Shown piece after piece: positions 8,107 through 17,077 of a stretch of 64,000 bases of DNA (position 1 is its first letter; every line of letters begins with the position of its first letter). Source of the DNA: Oscillatoriales cyanobacterium. Lineage in GTDB: Bacteria; Cyanobacteriota; Cyanobacteriia; CACIAM-69d. Location: contig RDXB01000030.1 in assembly GCA_004292515.1 (NCBI GenBank), forward strand, positions 1 through 64,000. Direction: 5' to 3'. Made by a program: the position numbers and the translations under genes. The notes beneath the pieces are model-generated. The model saw only the letters and a list, made by a program, of their open reading frames with translations, was not told the origin of the DNA and made no database searches.

Positions 8107-11031
8107 CTAGGGTGCTGCGATCGCCTCAAAACGCACACAGCGCCCCATCCAATCGGGATCATCCCGGGTCACATCGGGTGGCGGCCCCGTCTGGGAACCA
8201 ATGGTCAGTCGCTGGGCCTGAATGCCGCGACTCACGAGGGCCGACCGCACAGATTGGGCCCGCAAGAGCGCCAAACCAGCCCCGTTGGGTTCGGTGGTCA
8301 AACTATGACCAACCACCCGCAGGTTCAGGTCGGGATAGCGCTGGAGAAATTCGCGAATTGGCTCGATTTTGCCGGCTAAGTCAACATCGACAAAGCGATC
8401 GGCTCCTAACTCAAAGTACAACCGCACTGTCAAACTCGGAATGACGATTTGCAACGAGTTGACCACGCGCGCAATGCCCGGAATTTGGGAAAAAGCCGAT
8501 GCGATCGCACTAGATTCAGCACGGCTGCGCACAGATCCAGCAATTGTCGCGGTTCCTCCCGCTTGGGAGTCAATGCTGTAGCTGGCACCGACGCGATTGC
8601 CATTGCGGTTGAGGGTTTCGGAGACGCGGGCCACCTCTGCCGCTGCCAACACGGGATCGTTGGGCAATTGGACAGCAATGATTTGATTGTTGGGTGGGGG
8701 CGCTTGCTGGAACCGGCTGGGATCGGTGGCGCGATAGGTTTGCATGGCGGTGCGCTCGGCCTGGAACCGCAACCAGGGATAGGGCACTTTGCCTTGCAGA
8801 GATAGACGATCGCCCGTCAACTGCACCGAGAGATCGTACACCGCCAGTTGAGGGGAGGTGCTCAAGGCCGTTTCGATCGCCGTCATCAGGGTGCGATCGC
8901 GCTGGGCTTGGTACCGAAACCAAGTCCAAGGCAAGGCGATCGCCAACACAAGCCCCGTGATCAATCCTGCCAAGGCCCAGGGAAATCCAGCAGGTCGAGC
9001 TTGCTGCTGTTGGGGGCCGATCGTTTGGCGCACCAGGGCCGCCACGGCCAGGTGGATCGCCTGGGGTAAGGCGCTCGGATCGCCATCAAAGCTCTGAATC
9101 GGGCGATCGTAGCGCTCGACCAACCGCACCAGGGTCGAGCGCAAATGTCGATAAAGGGCCTTGGACGGCTCTCCCTGCACAATCACCGCCAAGTAGCAAT
9201 AGCCAGCCACTTCCATGGCAATTTGCGAGTCGTTGTACTGAATTTCGTGCAGCTCCGACACACTCTCGCTCTGGACAATGCAGTCGCTCACGAAGCTGCG
9301 AATGGCCGTCAGCATACCCGCCAGCATGTCGCCTTCGAGGGGTTCCTGTTCGGAAAACTGTGCCTCAGACATGACCAATCCCGAGGCTTTGTGGATCAAA
9401 AACACGGCCCGTACCCGGTAGGGCATGGCTTCCCGTAGGATTAGCTCCGCCTCCGACACCCCCTGCATTCGTGCTCGCAGCTTGCGACTAACCCCTTCAA
9501 CACTGAGGGTGTTTTGCACCTTTTCATTGATCGACTCGATCGCATCCTTCATGTACTTGGCGATCGTGTTGCCAATCACCGGGTACAGCGCATCGACCAT
9601 CGCATCACGCTCAACCACAATCTGCTGCTTGATCGACGCGCCCATCATCGGCCCGAGCGCTTCCACCATCGACATCGAATCCAGGCGATATTGCTCGCGC
9701 ATGGCGGCAGCCGTCTCAGGGGCCACAGCCCGAGAAATAGCCTGGGCCAGGGCTTCGGGTTGCTCTTGCATTCGGCTGATGATCGCCGCATCCAGCACAG
9801 GGGCGATCGCCTCAGCCATGGCTTGGCGATCCTGAAGCGATCGCTCCAAAATAATCCGGTCGATCGTTGGGAGCAGCGCCTGGCAAATTTCCTCACGCGC
9901 TTCCACCACTCGCCGCTCAATCAACCGCGCAATCAGCGGTGACAACAGCTCCACCAGCGAATCCGCATCATGCAGCAAGTAATGTATCTGCTGAACTTGA
10001 TGCTGCAAGGTCGAAAAGCGCGCTAGAAAATCCGATCGCAGCATCTCCACCGCTGGCGACACAACCGATGTAATTTCCCGCTCCACATCCTCAACCCGTT
10101 TCTGGGTCGTCGAAACGATCGCCGGCGACAGCAGCTCCACCAACATATCTGGATCGCGCAGCATCACCTGCACATAGTCAATCTGCCGTTGCAGAATATT
10201 GACCCCATCACCGGCTCCTTGATCGGCAGACTGAAGCAAATCATCGGTAAAAGACTCCAATCGATGGGCCAGGGACGGAGCCAGCACCCGAGTCAGCTCA
10301 TCCGGCTCATGGAGGATCTTGCGCATTTGGTCGATGTGCTTTCTGAGCTGCACATCCTCACCGGGCAAGGCCTGCGCCAAGACAGTTTCCAGGGACTCCA
10401 CAATTTCTTGTTCGGCCCCTCGCACTTGCCGTTCAATTTCTTGGCTGAGTACCGGTGATAAAAAATTCACCAAGGTTTCCGGGCTTTGCAGCAGGCGATC
10501 GAGCGGCTCCACCTGTTCCTGCAAACAAGTCACCTCGGAGCGCAGCCGATCCACACGGGTCTCAAGCTGGCTGGCCACATCCCCCACTAGCAAGTTTTGG
10601 AGCTGATCCCATGCGTCATTTGCAGTCGATGGGGGGTCAGGGGCTGTGCGGTTGGTGCGACGGCGCGATCGAGCAGCGGGCGTAGATGCTACGGAAGCCA
10701 CCACAGCCGAGTCTGTTGATATTGGCTGGCTTAATTCTGGCTGGCTTAATTCTGGCTGGCTTGATGTTGATAAGGGATCGATCGCCAATAGCGGTGGCTC
10801 GGATGTGGCAACGGCCACCGCTGGGGAGGCCGGAGCTGGGGGCAACTCCGGCACGGGCAACTCCACCGTCGATCGGTCTGCCACGACCGGCACAGCCGCA
10901 GACTCGGGAGCCGGCTGGGAGGCAGACTCCGCCGCAGACTGACCGGGAACCAGCAGCATGTCACCGATGAGGGATAGCCAATCTAGCCCGTCATCGGCAG
11001 CGCCAGAATTTGAGGCTGAAGGGTCGGCCAT
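8107..11031 (-). CDS. Envelope-spanning protein: helical repeats, longin/roadblock-like, TM, BON-like, OmpA-like
   Basis: 974 residues. Residues 1-140 are Pro/Ala/Ser-rich and disordered. Residues about 178-382 hold four copies of a motif resembling LLxDPDxLVELLSPxI (near 178, 236, 287, 349), followed by related shorter repeats to about 510. Residues 540-640 show the strand-strand-helix-three-strands-helix order of longin/roadblock domains (AVFLIHKASGLVMSE; then EVAGYCYLAVIVQGE). One membrane segment lies at 683-705. The periplasmic part has two BON-like segments (711-770, 795-863) and an OmpA-like domain (868-950) with VVGHS and the conserved Arg of LLRAQSV. The usual TD after GH is replaced by SLTT, so peptidoglycan binding may be altered. 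It probably links a cytoplasmic switch to the cell wall. The coiled-coil gene lies 34 bases upstream. Confidence 0.82.
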   Translation of the reverse strand: MADPSASNSGAADDGLDWLSLIGDMLLVPGQSAAESASQPAPESAAVPVVADRSTVELPVPELPPAPASPAVAVATSEPPLLAIDPLSTSSQPELSQPELSQPISTDSAVVASVASTPAARSRRRTNRTAPDPPSTANDAWDQLQNLLVGDVASQLETRVDRLRSEVTCLQEQVEPLDRLLQSPETLVNFLSPVLSQEIERQVRGAEQEIVESLETVLAQALPGEDVQLRKHIDQMRKILHEPDELTRVLAPSLAHRLESFTDDLLQSADQGAGDGVNILQRQIDYVQVMLRDPDMLVELLSPAIVSTTQKRVEDVEREITSVVSPAVEMLRSDFLARFSTLQHQVQQIHYLLHDADSLVELLSPLIARLIERRVVEAREEICQALLPTIDRIILERSLQDRQAMAEAIAPVLDAAIISRMQEQPEALAQAISRAVAPETAAAMREQYRLDSMSMVEALGPMMGASIKQQIVVERDAMVDALYPVIGNTIAKYMKDAIESINEKVQNTLSVEGVSRKLRARMQGVSEAELILREAMPYRVRAVFLIHKASGLVMSEAQFSEQEPLEGDMLAGMLTAIRSFVSDCIVQSESVSELHEIQYNDSQIAMEVAGYCYLAVIVQGEPSKALYRHLRSTLVRLVERYDRPIQSFDGDPSALPQAIHLAVAALVRQTIGPQQQQARPAGFPWALAGLITGLVLAIALPWTWFRYQAQRDRTLMTAIETALSTSPQLAVYDLSVQLTGDRLSLQGKVPYPWLRFQAERTAMQTYRATDPSRFQQAPPPNNQIIAVQLPNDPVLAAAEVARVSETLNRNGNRVGASYSIDSQAGGTATIAGSVRSRAESSAIASAFSQIPGIARVVNSLQIVIPSLTVRLYFELGADRFVDVDLAGKIEPIREFLQRYPDLNLRVVGHSLTTEPNGAGLALLRAQSVRSALVSRGIQAQRLTIGSQTGPPPDVTRDDPDWMGRCVRFEAIAAP

Positions 11032-11065
11032 AGATAGTGCCCGGAAACGCTAACAAACTCGTGGA

Positions 11066-11659
11066 TTACCCTTCCGGTGCAATCAACTCCACCGACAGCG
11101 CACTGGGCGGATCGATCGCCGCTTGCAACGCCGGAACCACATCCTGACCCTTCAGGCGCATTCCCAGCTCAAACAACAATTCGGCCATGCTTTCGCGCTC
11201 CAATTTGTTATCGCGCAGGGCGTTAATTCGTCCTTCCAGTTCTTCAAAAACTTGCGATCGCAGGGTGCGAATATCCTCTTGCAACTTGTCACGACTTTCA
11301 TTTAAGCGCCCATCGATCGCACTGGTTTTATCTTCAAAAGCACGATCCAGCTCCTCAAACGTACTTTGCAACCGGCGACCCAAGCGATCATTTTGTTGCT
11401 GAAGATCCGTTGTCTCTTCCTGCATTTTCATCGTGAACGCCTTCAATCGCTTGTCAAGGGCTTCGAGAGATGCTTGCAGTTGTGACGACAAGGACGACTT
11501 CACTTCCTCGATTCGATCCTCTAGATCTTGATGCAACAGGTTTAATTCCGATTCAATTTGAGCGAACCGATTTTCATAGTCGCGCAGTTGCGAACCTACG
11601 AGAATGTCGCGGATTTGATCGATATTACCCAGGCGCTCCCGAACATCTTGGCGATCCAT
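11066..11659 (-). CDS. Coiled-coil protein of unknown function
   Basis: The start is set at the ATG at 11659 (MDRQDVRERLGNIDQIRDIL); upstream in-frame sequence to 11851 is low-complexity Arg/Pro-rich and looks non-coding. About 197 residues. Residues about 20-150 are a long charged heptad pattern (ENRFAQIESELNLLHQDLEDR and onward), with no membrane segment, so a cytoplasmic dimeric coiled coil is expected. The gene ends 34 bases before the start of the envelope-spanning protein on the same strand and is probably co-transcribed with it. A partner role for that protein is an inference from position. Confidence 0.78.
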   Translation of the reverse strand: MDRQDVRERLGNIDQIRDILVGSQLRDYENRFAQIESELNLLHQDLEDRIEEVKSSLSSQLQASLEALDKRLKAFTMKMQEETTDLQQQNDRLGRRLQSTFEELDRAFEDKTSAIDGRLNESRDKLQEDIRTLRSQVFEELEGRINALRDNKLERESMAELLFELGMRLKGQDVVPALQAAIDPPSALSVELIAPEG

Positions 11660-11859
11660 AAAATCTCGATTCCTGCTGCGGATGGACTGGCGTTTTGACG
11701 GTTTGATTGTATCCCGACCGCCTCCGATACGATGCAAACCCCTGATTTCGGTTTTGGATGAGCGAGAGGGCCGACCGCAAGGCTGGGGCCATGATGGAAC
11801 CAGTGATGGGCGATCGCCACTGCCATCGACGAGGGCGATCGCTCCCAGCATCCCAACTC

Positions 11860-12069
11860 CTAGACGCTTAACTTGAGGGCCGCCACCGGCACATCATCCC
11901 AGGAGTCCACCGTGCGCATGGTCACCACCCAGCCTTCTGCCCGTTGGTGGTCGGTCAGATTTTCTTGAAACGACTCATAGCAAGCCTTTGCATGTTCTTC
12001 CGTTTGTGACGCAATGCAAGCATAGGTAATGCCCGCAGGGTCAATTTGCTCGTTCACCCAAATCGTCAT
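11860..12069 (-). CDS. Small conserved-looking protein, unknown function
   Basis: 69 residues, starting MTIWVNEQIDPAGITYACIA and ending PVAALKLSV. The composition is normal for a soluble protein (charged, with Trp and Cys), and no signal peptide or motif is seen. It is short and could be spurious, but its coding-like composition and isolated open frame support it. Confidence 0.62.
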   Translation of the reverse strand: MTIWVNEQIDPAGITYACIASQTEEHAKACYESFQENLTDHQRAEGWVVTMRTVDSWDDVPVAALKLSV

Positions 12070-12181
12070 TGGGGCAGCTCCGAAGTTCCAACGTTTAAAA
12101 GTGGTCTAGCCGCGATCGTCCATCGGGGTAGATATCTCCAGTTTAACGACTCTCCCAGGGTGAGGGCTTGTGCAGGGGGAC

Positions 12182-12213
12182 TTGATTAATAACGAACGTT
12201 CGATTAAAATCAA
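12182..12213. promoter_or_regulatory. Candidate TetR-type operator
   Basis: An imperfect 32-base inverted repeat: outer arms TTGATT and AATCAA, perfect central palindrome CGAACGTTCG. It lies 165 bases before the tetR start and 113 bases after the start of the divergent small gene, in the only spacer upstream of the exporter operon. TetR dimers bind such dyads and often control their own operon. The rest of the 12070-12378 spacer shows nothing distinctive. Confidence 0.45.
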
Positions 12214-12378
12214 ATCCATCGACCGTAGCAGTCCACTGTCTTCCCAAAATCCATCCAGTTACTTAGGGCGATCGCCAATTTGAGGAATGTTTTGGATGTT
12301 TTGAGTCATGTTTGCTTGCACGGCAATGCAGTAGTTCCGACCTAACATATGCTTTGCCGCCTCTCCGCGTGTTAATCC

Positions 12379-13014
12379 ATGCCCAAAATTGTTGACCACC
12401 ACCAATATCGCCAACAGTTACTGAGCCAGTGCTTTACCCTCTTTGCCAAACAGGGCTATGGCTCCATTACGATGCGCGCGATCGCCCAAGGGTTGGGGGT
12501 TTCCACCGGCACGCTCTATCACTACTTCGACAGCAAGGAGCAGTTATTTGAGCAGTTGATCGACTATTTGAGTTTGCAGGACACCAACGAATGCGCCTTG
12601 GCTGAGTTGAGCCATCCACCGGCTTTGGCCGATCGCATCCGGGTGGCCATGGAGTATGTGGCTTGTCATGAGGAATATTTTCGGCAACAGGATTTGCTGC
12701 TAGCGGAGTTTTATCGCCAGCAAACGCCGGAAGTCGCTCGCCAAAACGCGGTGACGATGGCCGCAGATGAGCGGTATGTGCAGGCGTTGGCGCAGTTTTT
12801 GGGCATTGATGATCGATCGGTATTGGACTTTTTTTTGGCTTGGGTGAGTGGGCTGCTGCACCGTCGAATGCTGATGGGGGATCAGATTTCGATGGCGGAG
12901 CAAACGGAACTAATCGCAGCAATGGTATCGGCTTACTGGGAGCGAACGGATCGTGACAGCAAAAGCTTGGAATGGACGGGTGCTGGTGGTGGCGGGCGGG
13001 GCAGCGATCGCTAG
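12379..13014 (+). CDS. TetR-family transcriptional regulator
   Basis: 211 residues. The N-terminal helix-turn-helix (residues about 10-55) is clear: LFAKQGYGSITMRAIAQGLG then VSTGTLYHYFDSKEQLFEQL. The C-terminal ligand/dimerisation domain (about 70-200) is variable, as is usual, and has no visible ligand signature. The gene heads an operon: the following devB-like gene starts at GTG 12953, inside this gene and 62 bases before its stop, which suggests translational coupling. The usual role is repression of the exporter until a substrate is bound. Confidence 0.93.
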   Translation: MPKIVDHHQYRQQLLSQCFTLFAKQGYGSITMRAIAQGLGVSTGTLYHYFDSKEQLFEQLIDYLSLQDTNECALAELSHPPALADRIRVAMEYVACHEEYFRQQDLLLAEFYRQQTPEVARQNAVTMAADERYVQALAQFLGIDDRSVLDFFLAWVSGLLHRRMLMGDQISMAEQTELIAAMVSAYWERTDRDSKSLEWTGAGGGGRGSDR

Positions 13015-14239
13015 TGTGGCCCTGGGGGCGATCGGGTTGGCCCAATGGAATCGGGCCCAAGCCGACCCAACCCAACCCTCCGCAGCCATTACACCCGCAG
13101 GCCCGCAGGCCGTCACCGCCTTGGGACGACTGGAACCCGAGGGCGAAGTGGTGAAGCTGGCGGCCCCGCTGGCGTTGGATGGCGATCGGGTGGGGGAGTT
13201 GCGGGTTAAAGAAGGCGATCGGGTGGCGACGGGCCAGGTGCTGGCGGTGCTGGCGGCCCGGGACGTGCTGGCGGCGGAACTGCAAGAGGCCCAGCAGCAG
13301 GTGACGGTGGCCGAATCACGTCTGAAGCAAGTGCTGGCGGGGGCCAAAACCGGCGACATCAACAGCCAGCGGGCCACGGTCAGCCGGGCCCAAGCGGAAT
13401 GGCAGGGCAACCGCGACGCACAGGCGGCCCAACTGCGGCGGTTGCAAGCCCAATGGCAGGGAGATTTTGCTCAACAACAGGCGGCGGTGCGACGGCTGGA
13501 GGCCGAGTTGGCCAACGCCCAGGCGGAATATCGGCGCTACGAGTTGCTGTACCGCGAAGGGGCAGAGTCGGCCTCGCGCTACGACACCCAAAAATTAGCG
13601 GTGGAAACTCTGTTCCGCCAACTGCAAGAGGGGCGGGCCGAGCTGCAACGACTCGATCGCACCGGTCGCCAAAATGTCCAAGAGGCATCGGCCACTCTGG
13701 CTCGGCTCGATCGCACCGGTCGCCAACAGGTGCAGGAGGCGCGATCGACCCTCAGCAGCGTGGCCGAAGTTCGATCGGTGGATGTGCAAACGGCGCGGGC
13801 GGAAGTGGCAGCGGCTCGGGCCACGCGCGATCGGGCCGCCGCCGCCCTCGATCGGGCCTACCTGCGCGCCCCCAGCGATGGCCAAGTGCTGAAAGTCCAT
13901 GCGCGAGCTGGGGAAAAAATCGGCGATGACGGGCTGCTGGATTTGGCCCAAACCGATCGAATGGTGGCGGTGGCGGAGGTCTACCAAAGCGATGTGGGGC
14001 GGGTGCGCGTGGGCCAGCCGGTGGCGATTCGGGGCCAGGCGATCAACGGCTCCCTGCGCGGCACGGTGTCCCAAGTGGGGCTGCAAATTCTGCAACAAAA
14101 CGTCTTTAGCAATCGCCCCGGTGAAAACCTCGATCGCCGCGTGGTAGAGGTGCGAATTCTGTTAGATCCGGCCAGCGCGGCCCAGGTGAGATCGCTCACC
14201 AATTTGCAAGTGGAAACGATCATTGGGGCGATGAATTAG
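12953..14239 (+). CDS. devB: DevB-type membrane fusion protein of an ABC exporter
   Basis: 428 residues from GTG at 12953. A single N-terminal membrane anchor (VLVVAGGAAIASVALGAIGLAQW) is followed by a lipoyl-like beta segment (ALGRLEPEGEVVKLAAPLAL), a long alpha-helical hairpin (about 110-290) and a C-terminal barrel with DGQVLKVHARAGEKIG. This is the HlyD/DevB adaptor layout that links an inner-membrane ABC pump to an outer-membrane channel. Inside the helical hairpin the segment LDRTGRQ(N/Q)VQEA is repeated twice in a row. Together with devC and devA below it forms a DevBCA-type efflux pump. In heterocyst formers DevBCA exports envelope glycolipids; here the substrate is unknown. Confidence 0.88.
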   Translation: MTAKAWNGRVLVVAGGAAIASVALGAIGLAQWNRAQADPTQPSAAITPAGPQAVTALGRLEPEGEVVKLAAPLALDGDRVGELRVKEGDRVATGQVLAVLAARDVLAAELQEAQQQVTVAESRLKQVLAGAKTGDINSQRATVSRAQAEWQGNRDAQAAQLRRLQAQWQGDFAQQQAAVRRLEAELANAQAEYRRYELLYREGAESASRYDTQKLAVETLFRQLQEGRAELQRLDRTGRQNVQEASATLARLDRTGRQQVQEARSTLSSVAEVRSVDVQTARAEVAAARATRDRAAAALDRAYLRAPSDGQVLKVHARAGEKIGDDGLLDLAQTDRMVAVAEVYQSDVGRVRVGQPVAIRGQAINGSLRGTVSQVGLQILQQNVFSNRPGENLDRRVVEVRILLDPASAAQVRSLTNLQVETIIGAMN

Positions 14240-14254
14240 CACCAGTTTTTGGTT

Positions 14255-14425
14255 CTCAAAACCTGGATGCTGCCATGGCGCGATCGTGGGGCAGCAAAAT
14301 ACTTCGGTCTGGTCGTCCAATTGCCCAAAACCCTGATCCCACCGTTACGAGATCGTGGGGCAGCAAGGGGCTTAAGCCCCTTGTTACGACGATTGGGGCA
14401 CGAAAAATCAACCGCTTCAGCATCT
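14255..14425. mobile_element. Decayed family A element between devB and devC
   Basis: Contains one perfect core palindrome (14364-14383) with its usual flanks: upstream CCTGATCCCACCGTTACGAG and downstream GTTACGACGATTGGGGCACG. An imperfect second left arm (ATGGCGCGATCGTGGGGCAG) precedes it. The terminal repeats are lost. It separates devB (stop 14239) from devC (start 14466) and its hairpin may lower readthrough within the operon. Confidence 0.75.
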
Positions 14426-14465
14426 GTAATCTGCGCGCTACTTTACCCCTTTGCAGGCTCGCATC

Positions 14466-15623
14466 ATGCCTAAAAAAACACCGCTTCCGTGGCTGATCTT
14501 GGTGCGCCAAAAATCGCGATTGATTGTGGCGATCGCGGGCATTGCTTTTGCCGATATGTTGATGTTTTTGCAGTTGGGCTTTCAAGGGGCGCTGTTTGAT
14601 GCAGCAATTAAGCCCCACCGCAGTTTGGATGCAGACTTAGTGCTGATTAATCCGCAATTTCGCACCCTATTTTCTGTCAAGAGCTTCAGTCGCGAACGGC
14701 TTTACCAAACATTGGGCTTTTCCGGGGTCGATCGCGTCAGTTCTGTTTATATCAGCACGGGGCAATGGCGCAATCCCAAAACCCGTGAAAGTCGCGCCAT
14801 TTTGGTCTGGGGGATTGAACCGGGCAAGCCCAGTTTTCAAATTCCCGAATTAACCAACCAGCTCGATCGCCTCTCGCAATTTCGCACCGTTTTGTTTGAC
14901 ACGGCTGGCCGTCCAGAATATGGCGACATTGGCAGTTGGTTGTGGGAATCGGGCAACCCAATGGATGTGGAAATGAGCGATCGGCTGCTCAACGTCAATG
15001 GACTATTTTCCATGGGGGCATCCTTTGCGGCCGATGGCAACACGATCGTCAGTGATTCCACCTTTTTACACCTGTTTCCCGATCGCAGCGCCGACCAGAT
15101 CGAAGTGGGTTTAGTACAGCTCGATCCAGGCGTTGATCCCATCAAAATGCAAAAGGTTTTGACCACTCATTTACCCACCGATGTGCGCGTCTTGACCGTC
15201 GCAGAATTCGCCAATGTCGAAAAACAATATTGGGCGGAAGGCACTGGCATCGGGTTTATTTTTGGCTTGGGCGCAATCATGGGCTTCATTGTTGGGATCG
15301 TGATCGTTTACCAAATTCTCTATTCCGATGTGTCCGATCACCTGTCGGAATTTGCCACCATGAAAGCCATGGGCTACAGCAATGGATTTTTGGTGCGGGT
15401 GCTGCTCACGGAGTCTTTGATTTTGGCGGCGGTCGGTTTTTTACCCAGTTTGGCCTTGGCGATCGGGCTATATCAAGTCACCTATTCCGCCACGTTGTTA
15501 CCCATTTTCATGACCACCGATCGAGCGATTACCGTGTTGGTGTTAACGGTGGCGATGTGTGGCGCATCCGGCGTAATTGCCATGCAAAAACTCTACCAAG
15601 CTGACCCCGCTGATATTTTCTAG
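14466..15623 (+). CDS. devC: DevC-type ABC exporter permease
   Basis: The start is at ATG 14466 (MPKKTPLPWLILVRQKSR), rather than the TTG at 14451. About 385 residues. One membrane helix near the N-terminus (about 18-40), a large periplasmic domain (about 45-260), then three helices in the C-terminal third (GIGFIFGLGAIMGFIVGIVIVY and two more), the FtsX/MacB-like permease layout of DevC. A cytoplasmic EFATMKAMGYSNGFL segment after helix 2 is typical of DevC. It is the membrane pore subunit working with DevA and DevB. Confidence 0.92.
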   Translation: MPKKTPLPWLILVRQKSRLIVAIAGIAFADMLMFLQLGFQGALFDAAIKPHRSLDADLVLINPQFRTLFSVKSFSRERLYQTLGFSGVDRVSSVYISTGQWRNPKTRESRAILVWGIEPGKPSFQIPELTNQLDRLSQFRTVLFDTAGRPEYGDIGSWLWESGNPMDVEMSDRLLNVNGLFSMGASFAADGNTIVSDSTFLHLFPDRSADQIEVGLVQLDPGVDPIKMQKVLTTHLPTDVRVLTVAEFANVEKQYWAEGTGIGFIFGLGAIMGFIVGIVIVYQILYSDVSDHLSEFATMKAMGYSNGFLVRVLLTESLILAAVGFLPSLALAIGLYQVTYSATLLPIFMTTDRAITVLVLTVAMCGASGVIAMQKLYQADPADIF

Positions 15624-15648
15624 GGTTGTTATATTTTCTAGGGTTGTT
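15613..15648. repeat. 18-bp perfect tandem duplication at the devC/devA junction
   Basis: The unit ATATTTTCTAGGGTTGTT occurs twice without a gap. The first copy holds the devC stop codon (15621-15623); the second ends right before the devA ATG at 15649. The duplication lengthened the junction by 18 bases and supplies AGGG near the devA start. Confidence 0.9.
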
Positions 15649-16392
15649 ATGCAAAACCTCCCAGCACAGTCCACCGGGCCGAGCACCGGATCAACGGTTT
15701 CCCTAGTTAATAGTGCGATTGAAATTCACGAGTTGAATCACTATTTCGGCCATGGCAACTTGAAAAAACAGGTGCTCTACAGCATCAACCTATCGATTCA
15801 AGCGGGGGAAATTGTGTTGCTGACGGGGCCATCGGGTTCCGGCAAAACCACCCTGCTGACTCTGCTGGGCGGCCTGCGATCGGCCCAAGAAGGCAGCCTG
15901 AAACTGCTGGGGCGAGAAATGCGGGGAGCCAACACCAAAGAGCTACTCAAAATTCGCTGCAATATTGGCTATATTTTCCAAGCCCATAACCTGTTGAGCT
16001 TTTTGACGGCGCGCCAAAATGTGCGGCTGTCGCTGGAGTTGCACGATCGCTACACCGATGCGGAGTGCGATCGGCTGGTCGATGAAATGTTGGTGGCGGT
16101 GGGCTTGGGCGATCGTTTGAACTATTACCCCGAGGAGCTGTCGGGCGGGCAAAAACAACGGGTGGCGATCGCCCGGGCCCTGGTCAGCTCGCCCCAAATC
16201 ATCTTGGCGGACGAACCGACTGCCGCCCTCGACAAAAAATCCGGGCGGGACGTGGTGGAAATTATTCAGCAGCTAGCCAAAGAGCGCCACTGCACCATCT
16301 TGCTCGTCACCCACGACAACCGAATTTTGGACATTGCCGATCGGCTGCTGTACATGGAAGACGGGCGCTTGGTGAGCGATCGCTCCGAGTAG
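15649..16392 (+). CDS. devA: DevA-type ABC exporter ATP-binding protein
   Basis: The ATG at 15649 is preferred; upstream in-frame codons overlap devC. About 247 residues. Visible motifs: Walker A GPSGSGKTT, Q-loop in IFQAHNL, signature LSGGQKQR, Walker B ILADEPT, and switch His in LLVTHD. This is the MacB/LolD/DevA class, with the typical EIHELNHYFGHGNLKKQVL N-terminus. It drives the DevBC pump. It is the last gene of the tetR-devBCA operon; the next gene is on the opposite strand, 10 bases after its stop. Confidence 0.95.
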   Translation: MQNLPAQSTGPSTGSTVSLVNSAIEIHELNHYFGHGNLKKQVLYSINLSIQAGEIVLLTGPSGSGKTTLLTLLGGLRSAQEGSLKLLGREMRGANTKELLKIRCNIGYIFQAHNLLSFLTARQNVRLSLELHDRYTDAECDRLVDEMLVAVGLGDRLNYYPEELSGGQKQRVAIARALVSSPQIILADEPTAALDKKSGRDVVEIIQQLAKERHCTILLVTHDNRILDIADRLLYMEDGRLVSDRSE

Positions 16393-16402
16393 TCCACCCG
16401 AT

Positions 16403-17077
16403 CTAGCGAGGACTAGCCGGGGCCGCGCTGGGGCTGCCACCGGGCTGAATTTGGGGCTGAACAGGTTGGAATTGCTCTTGCTTGTTCGACAAAATCGGCC
16501 GCACCAGCGCAAAGCTAATGCCAAAAGCCGTAGCCGCAATCAGGGCGATCGCCACGATCGGCCACAAACCCGAGCTTGATTCACCCGCAGGCGATCGCCC
16601 AAAGTTGCTAAACCCGCCGAGGGGGGTTGCGCCCGGCCCATCTGGCCCACCATAGAGTTGATCCACCGGCTCCAAATCTGGTAGCGAATTCCAGCCCTGG
16701 GCCGCTTGGAAGGGATCGCCCGCGATCGGGGTGGCGGCTGGGGCCGGAGGGTACAGGGCCGTCAGGGGCGGCGGGGCGGCGGGCGTGACCGGGGGCGGAG
16801 TCACGGGCAGGGGGCTGGGATCGATCGGGCGGGGCGCATCCTGGGGTGTGGCATTGGCCCGCAGGGTGGCGACGGCTTCCGCCAGTGCGTCGAGATCCGA
16901 TCGCAGGCGATCGCGCTGTTGGGTTAGTTGGGCATTGTGTTTTTGCACCGCTTCCAACATCGCCCGCGTCGCCTGCAACTCCGATGCCAACTGGCGATAG
17001 ACCGACACCGGAATCGTGCCTTGGGAACTGCTCAAGCTGGGCGATGCAGCCGATCGTGGGGAAACGTTGCTATCCAT
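16403..17077 (-). CDS. Membrane-anchored protein with coiled coil and Pro-rich linker, unknown function
   Basis: 224 residues. Residues about 25-75 form a short coiled coil (YRQLASELQATRAMLEAVQK), then a long Pro/Ala-rich stretch (75-125), then a single membrane helix near 175-195 (LWPIVAIALIAATAFGISFALV) and a short Pro/Gln tail. No domain is recognised. It converges on the devBCA operon. Confidence 0.72.
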   Translation of the reverse strand: MDSNVSPRSAASPSLSSSQGTIPVSVYRQLASELQATRAMLEAVQKHNAQLTQQRDRLRSDLDALAEAVATLRANATPQDAPRPIDPSPLPVTPPPVTPAAPPPLTALYPPAPAATPIAGDPFQAAQGWNSLPDLEPVDQLYGGPDGPGATPLGGFSNFGRSPAGESSSGLWPIVAIALIAATAFGISFALVRPILSNKQEQFQPVQPQIQPGGSPSAAPASPR

